DNA of 9,265 nucleotides from positions 1 to 9,265 of the forward strand of contig JAFDJF010000103.1 of the NCBI GenBank assembly GCA_019307645.1, given 5' to 3'. Numbering within the stretch: the stretch's first letter is position 1; every line of letters begins with the position of its first letter. The position numbers and the translations under genes were made by a program. The stretch is from Deltaproteobacteria bacterium (GTDB lineage: Bacteria > Desulfobacterota > DSM-4660 > Desulfatiglandales > Desulfatiglandaceae). The notes beneath the pieces are model-generated. The model was not told where the DNA came from. It saw only the letters and a list, made by a program, of their open reading frames with translations, and did no database searches. Positions 5,548 through 9,265 of the stretch are shown here, one piece after another.

Positions 5548-7233
5548 CTATTCCAGATAGGTCTTGATATACCGCTCCATTTCCTTTGTGGGTTTCCACC
5601 ATTTTTTCACACCCAGATCCTCTGCCACCTTGTTGGCCCCCAGATAGCCGGACCCCCCGAGTATCAGGCCGCCCGGATAGGTGGACGCACCGCAAACATA
5701 AAGCCCTTCGATGGGTGTTTCCGTGCTGGAACAAAACTGGTTCGGCCGAAAACAGCCCATCTGAATCGGCGTGTAGGCGCCATGTTTGATGGAGCCCCGC
5801 CGCATTTGCGGAAAACGGATCTCTATGTCTTCTGGATCCTCCATGCTGGTGGCAACGATATTGCCCGGATTGATGTTCGGGGCCGCCTTTTCCCATTTAG
5901 CCAGCATGGCTGCCTGGATTTCTTCCCTGCGTTCACTCCATCCGCCCTCAAGATCGTATGGCGCATGAATCTGGAACATGGAAACGTATTTTCCCGGCTT
6001 GTCGCTGAGGGTAGGATCAAAGCTGCTCTCGCAGGTGCAATGGCCGCCGAAGTTGTCCAGATCAATTTTCCCGGCTGCCACATTGTCCCAATGTGCCAGC
6101 AGTTGATCAAAACTTTCAATCCCTACCACTGTTGCAAAGGCGTCGTTGATAAAAAGGTCGTCACAGGCATACTTCGGGGGTTCTTCCGCGGCAATGTGCA
6201 GGGTATTGAAGCTCCATTTTTCCAATACCCATCCCTCAACCGTCGTCTTCAGGTCTTCAGGCAGATTTTGCTCGCCCACCATGTCCATGAACGTGGTATG
6301 AGGGTCCAGGGTCGACATGACCACTTTGCTTTTAATGGTGCGACCTTCAGCCAGCTTAACTCCAACGGCCCGGCCGTTTTCCAGTAGGATTTCGCTCACC
6401 TCGGCCGACTCCAGGAGCAGGCCGCCGTTTTGCAGCACGGCACGACCCAGGGCACTGCCGAATTTGTGCGAACCGCCGTAGCAGTAGCATTTGTTCATGG
6501 CCCGATCCAGCATCAACGGAACCATAAAACCCAGACCCGTTTCACGCGGGTCAAGGCCCCACATACAACTGGCATACAGCATGAGCGTGCGCACCTTGTC
6601 GTGCTCAAAGAGATTGGTAATAATGTCCACCGGACTGAGCTCGCCAATTTCCAACATCTCCCGGCCCACCTCGGTTTTCTGCATGGCGATTGTGATATCG
6701 ATGGGCAGCATGGGGGGGATATAGGTGGCCGGCGCAACGATGTCGTCCACAATCTTGCGCCATAACCGGATCGCTTTGCCAAAGGCAACGGCATCCTTGA
6801 ACGAATACTTGCTGATGGAATCCTTTGTGTCCTGAACCATACGGGTGAGAAGTACGGAACTGCCGTCTTCAAACACCATGCCGGTCTGTGCATTGGGTTT
6901 TATCCACGTAAGCGATGGTCCGTCCAGGTCAAAATCTCTGATTGCCGGCATATAATCCACCATCATATGGTACAGCACATGGGGATTGGAGGCATAACAG
7001 GGGTAAAGGTTCTCTTCTGTGGCAAGTCCGCCGCCGGCTTCATAACGGCGCTCACAGATGGCCACACTCAGCCCCGCGCCGGCAAGGTAGGCGCCTGCAA
7101 TCAGGCCGTTGGGTCCGCCGCCGATAATCACCACGTCAAACTCACTTTCATCAGGAAACTCCTGCATCATGTGGCCAAACAGATCATTGGGATCAAAATT
7201 GAAGTAACCTTCTTCATATTTAAAATTCGGCAT
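5548..7233 (-). CDS. FAD-dependent oxidoreductase, CrtI/phytoene dehydrogenase-like (complete motifs)
   Basis: This 561-aa flavoprotein is expected to dehydrogenate, isomerise or hydroxylate a hydrophobic substrate. A roughly 30-residue extension precedes the dinucleotide-binding motif IIGGGPNGL (36-44), with the ribose-binding acidic residue E61 at the end of the next strand and GGGLATEE after it. KSKVVMSTLDP (301-311) is the usual second strand region. Near the C-terminus IEGLYVCGASTYPGG (508-522) and the following GGSGYLGA form the canonical FAD-binding tail of the phytoene-desaturase/COG1233 superfamily. The ATG at 7233 follows AAGGAGAAGATC, a strong ribosome binding site. It lies 15 bases downstream of another, divergent member of the same superfamily, suggesting a two-subunit enzyme. 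Similar pairs are known as CtmAB, anaerobic limonene dehydrogenase of Castellaniella defragrans; assigning that substrate here is inference. Confidence 0.88.
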   Translation of the reverse strand: MPNFKYEEGYFNFDPNDLFGHMMQEFPDESEFDVVIIGGGPNGLIAGAYLAGAGLSVAICERRYEAGGGLATEENLYPCYASNPHVLYHMMVDYMPAIRDFDLDGPSLTWIKPNAQTGMVFEDGSSVLLTRMVQDTKDSISKYSFKDAVAFGKAIRLWRKIVDDIVAPATYIPPMLPIDITIAMQKTEVGREMLEIGELSPVDIITNLFEHDKVRTLMLYASCMWGLDPRETGLGFMVPLMLDRAMNKCYCYGGSHKFGSALGRAVLQNGGLLLESAEVSEILLENGRAVGVKLAEGRTIKSKVVMSTLDPHTTFMDMVGEQNLPEDLKTTVEGWVLEKWSFNTLHIAAEEPPKYACDDLFINDAFATVVGIESFDQLLAHWDNVAAGKIDLDNFGGHCTCESSFDPTLSDKPGKYVSMFQIHAPYDLEGGWSERREEIQAAMLAKWEKAAPNINPGNIVATSMEDPEDIEIRFPQMRRGSIKHGAYTPIQMGCFRPNQFCSSTETPIEGLYVCGASTYPGGLILGGSGYLGANKVAEDLGVKKWWKPTKEMERYIKTYLE

Positions 7234-7248
7234 GATCTTCTCCTTGTC

Positions 7249-8985
7249 CTATATCTTTGATTTTTTGCTGGCGTCAGCAGAAATTTTGCCTTCCTGCGGG
7301 ATGTACCAGGGTGACGGGTACCACCATTTTCCGGGCTCCGCAACACCGTCTTCGATCAGGATGTGCATCAGGTTGTAGGGGATGGCCATAAGGCACAATG
7401 CCCCCGGGTGTCCGGATGTCTGGTGGGCATGGTAGAGCCCTTCAATGGGAGACCTGTAGCGCTCAAGCCCCGGGCACGGGCGGTTTTCCCAGAGCTGGTC
7501 TTCGCAGTGGCGGCTGCCGCACCAGGTTCCGCCGATAAGGCCGGTGTTCCGGAACTCCACATCACGACCCGTTGAAAACCAGTGGTGAATAACATTGTCA
7601 TCATCAAGACCGTCAAACACCTGTGAGTAGCACGCTGTCATGTATTTTCCAATCTCATCTCTGTGGGTATCAATGGCATCTTCCCCTTCCAGGTGATAAT
7701 CCGGTGAGGTCAAAGCCATTTCAAATGCAGGCGTAAGATGCCCTTTTGGATGATGGCCCTGGCAGTCTGTGGGGTCCCACGCCATGGACGGGCATAAAAA
7801 CCACAGCTTGTACTTGGGATCGATGCTGGGTCTGGTTTTGCGACCATCCACGTCTGCCACGTCTGCATAATAGAAATCTCTGGTATCTGTGGGGTAGACA
7901 CAGCCATTGGGGATATTGTTCGGGCCGGTACACTTATCCAGGGCGAATTCCTTGTACTTTTCCTTGTAGCGCATGGGTTTTTTGGTAAAGTAGGTGGACA
8001 CATAAAGGGTTTGGTTTTTCAAGCTGATGTCTTTGACGTTCTGTACAAAGCTCGGGTCAAGATGCTTTGGGCCCACAAGATCGAGGAATGTCTGGTGGAC
8101 ATCACATCCTGAAATGACCGCTTTGCTGGCCCAGATCTTTTTCCCACCTGATGCAGCTGTTTCTCTCAACCGAACACCCACAGCCCTGCCGTCGTCAACA
8201 ATGATTTCATCCACTGGGCTTTGTGTGCGCACCACAGCTCCGTGATGGACCGCACAGCGATGGATGGCATGAAAATAGGCGTGCAGCCCGCCCCTGGGGA
8301 GGCTCCTTTGCCCGGTATTGGTGAGGACAAGAAGCTGAGAGCAGGCAATGGCGGGAATGGCCACACCCTCCCAGTGAGCGGCAGCCCCTGATGCCCATGC
8401 CGCATAAGCCATGGTCGTCTTGAAGTGTTCGGTTTCACAGTACTCGTCCAGAACATCAAACATGGTTTTTTCGCGCAGCTCATGGGACCAGATTTCAGGT
8501 TGGTGCTCTTTGTATACCTGCATATAGGGCACATTATCATCGGTTATTTCCACTTCCGGAGGATGCGGGGGAGACCAGAACGTGGCGCGCATCAACTCCC
8601 TGGTATAGGGTGGTGAGCCAAACATACCGCCGAGCGTGGCCCAGCCTTCCAGATCTTTATCCGTGGGCGCAAGCCATCCCTCAAGGCCATGCAACATCAT
8701 GGAACCGGGACCACCAATAATCTCAGGATCCCAGTTCATTCTGAACCCGTATCTCCACAGCTCCAGCTGTTCAAAACCGGGTGCAGGTGCTGCATACATC
8801 AGCATGGCATGGGGGAAGATCCGCACGCCCGGTATGGGCTCCTGTGTTTCACAGGCACCGCCGCATTCTGTCCGCTCCTCCAGAACACACACGCTTATAC
8901 CGCACTTGGCCAGGTACGCGGCTGTGGTCATTCCATTGGGACCGCCGCCGATGATGACAATATCAAACCTTTCATCCTTGCTCAT
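7249..8985 (-). CDS. FAD-dependent oxidoreductase, CrtI-like, with degenerate C-terminal FAD motif
   Basis: This 578-aa protein is the first gene of the operon. The N-terminus holds IVIIGGGPNGM (9-19) with G13, G15 and G18, then E36 and CGGACETQE, a normal FAD-binding Rossmann segment. SKAVISGCDVHQTFLDLVG (about 287-305) aligns in style with the matching region of its neighbour. The C-terminal signature is changed: IEGLYHAHQTSGHPGA (514-529) followed by LMAIPYN, where the usual tail reads GLYxCGASTxPGG with a Gly-rich end. The central region (about 140-240 and 360-500) is rich in Trp, His and Cys and differs strongly from the 561-aa protein. The ATG at 8985 follows AAGGAGGACATT. Probably one subunit of a heterodimer with the next gene product; alternatively an independent oxidoreductase acting in sequence. 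Confidence 0.87.
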   Translation of the reverse strand: MSKDERFDIVIIGGGPNGMTTAAYLAKCGISVCVLEERTECGGACETQEPIPGVRIFPHAMLMYAAPAPGFEQLELWRYGFRMNWDPEIIGGPGSMMLHGLEGWLAPTDKDLEGWATLGGMFGSPPYTRELMRATFWSPPHPPEVEITDDNVPYMQVYKEHQPEIWSHELREKTMFDVLDEYCETEHFKTTMAYAAWASGAAAHWEGVAIPAIACSQLLVLTNTGQRSLPRGGLHAYFHAIHRCAVHHGAVVRTQSPVDEIIVDDGRAVGVRLRETAASGGKKIWASKAVISGCDVHQTFLDLVGPKHLDPSFVQNVKDISLKNQTLYVSTYFTKKPMRYKEKYKEFALDKCTGPNNIPNGCVYPTDTRDFYYADVADVDGRKTRPSIDPKYKLWFLCPSMAWDPTDCQGHHPKGHLTPAFEMALTSPDYHLEGEDAIDTHRDEIGKYMTACYSQVFDGLDDDNVIHHWFSTGRDVEFRNTGLIGGTWCGSRHCEDQLWENRPCPGLERYRSPIEGLYHAHQTSGHPGALCLMAIPYNLMHILIEDGVAEPGKWWYPSPWYIPQEGKISADASKKSKI

Positions 8986-9265
8986 AATGTCCTCCTTTTT
9001 CGAACCATCTCAATATTTAAATGAGACAGGCTCTCGTGTATTCCTGCCGAATGCGGAACCTGCCGTTTTTGGCAAAACGCTGAACTTTTACAATAATTTC
9101 AGTATTAGAATACCTGAAAACAGAAAAAAAACAATGCTGATTTATCACCTATTGAATGCTTAGGGTTCGCGCAAAAATAAATTCACATTTTTGGCGCTCA
9201 GATTTAGGTTAGGTTTGGTAGATTTTAAAAAGCAGAAGGCACAGTAATAGTGGACTATTTCAAGG
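8986..9265 (-). promoter_or_regulatory. Upstream region of the flavoprotein/SDR operon
   Basis: No gene is seen in these 280 bases, which should carry the promoter of the minus-strand operon. Structures present are a palindrome at 9097-9119, direct repeats CCTGCCG at 9043-9049 and 9059-9065 (16 bases apart), a 5-base hairpin TCTCA/TGAGA at 9008-9026 in the presumed leader, and a bulged inverted repeat GCGCAAAAAT (9169-9178) / ATTTTTGGCGC (9187-9197). I could not pick a convincing -35/-10 pair or a sigma54 site. Confidence 0.4.
9097..9119. promoter_or_regulatory. Palindromic candidate operator
   Basis: TTTCAGTATT (9097-9106) and AATACCTGAAA (9109-9119) are inverted repeats around AG, with one extra base in the right arm. 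The site lies about 112 bases upstream of the first flavoprotein start. Size and position suit a dimeric repressor or activator site. No regulator gene is in the window, so its reader is unknown. Confidence 0.35.

Noticed and set aside
5495..5896. In-frame upstream extension of the SDR giving a 383-aa protein
   Set aside because: The added part is rich in Gly/His/Arg with no SDR character, overlaps the 3' end of the 561-aa flavoprotein gene in another frame, and a ribosome binding site sits directly before the ATG at 5494.
5782..6387. 201-codon plus-strand open frame antisense to the flavoprotein gene
   Set aside because: It mirrors a motif-rich real gene on minus, has no ribosome binding site or family features, and several similar shadow frames occur across 5.6-8.6 kb.
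9169..9197. Hairpin GCGCAAAAAT/ATTTTTGGCGC as a terminator
   Set aside because: The A/T runs are inside the stem and no T tract follows on either strand, so it does not have terminator form; kept only as a note on the upstream region.

Overview
This window most resembles the accessory chromosome of an anaerobic Desulfobacterota bacterium (Desulfobacteraceae-like sulfate reducer). The reasons are the Cys-rich TPR protein, the RHH/PIN toxin-antitoxin pair, the foldback repeats between genes, and a catabolic-looking operon of phytoene-dehydrogenase-like flavoproteins with a short-chain dehydrogenase. The assignment is inference from gene types and sequence style. No rRNA, tRNA, CRISPR array or intact transposase was seen.

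Layout, left to right. Bases 1-456 hold no convincing gene. Bases 457-681 (minus) are the 3' remnant of a gene resembling the C-terminus of SWIM zinc-finger proteins. It is joined directly to the 3' end of a minus-strand Cys-rich TPR gene (629-1534), whose natural tail seems to have been lost and replaced by an out-of-frame read into the remnant. Bases 1535-2180 are a repeat-rich gap with a frameshifted protein remnant (1586-1736) and a 190-bp foldback, MITE-like element (1858-2047). A vapBC-type toxin-antitoxin operon (2263-2909, plus) follows with its own promoter and a possible operator. Next is a class I SAM methyltransferase-like gene (3015-3788, plus). Its stop codon lies exactly at the end of a second foldback element (3787-3930), flanked by direct repeats AGAAT.

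After that come a small CxxC/HxxxH protein (3979-4215) and a SnoaL / limonene-epoxide-hydrolase-like protein (4273-4686), both on plus. Converging on them is a minus-strand operon transcribed from about 9000 to 4745: a 578-aa and a 561-aa FAD-dependent oxidoreductase of the CrtI/phytoene dehydrogenase superfamily, 15 bp apart, followed by a 249-aa NAD-type short-chain dehydrogenase.

The operon is the most interesting part. Two adjacent, divergent CrtI-like flavoproteins recall the two-subunit anaerobic limonene dehydrogenase/hydroxylase CtmAB of Castellaniella defragrans. One of the pair has lost the canonical C-terminal FAD signature. A downstream alcohol-dehydrogenase-type SDR would suit oxidation of a hydroxylated product. 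A terpenoid, carotenoid or other isoprenoid/alicyclic substrate is therefore a testable hypothesis, but the sequence alone does not establish it.
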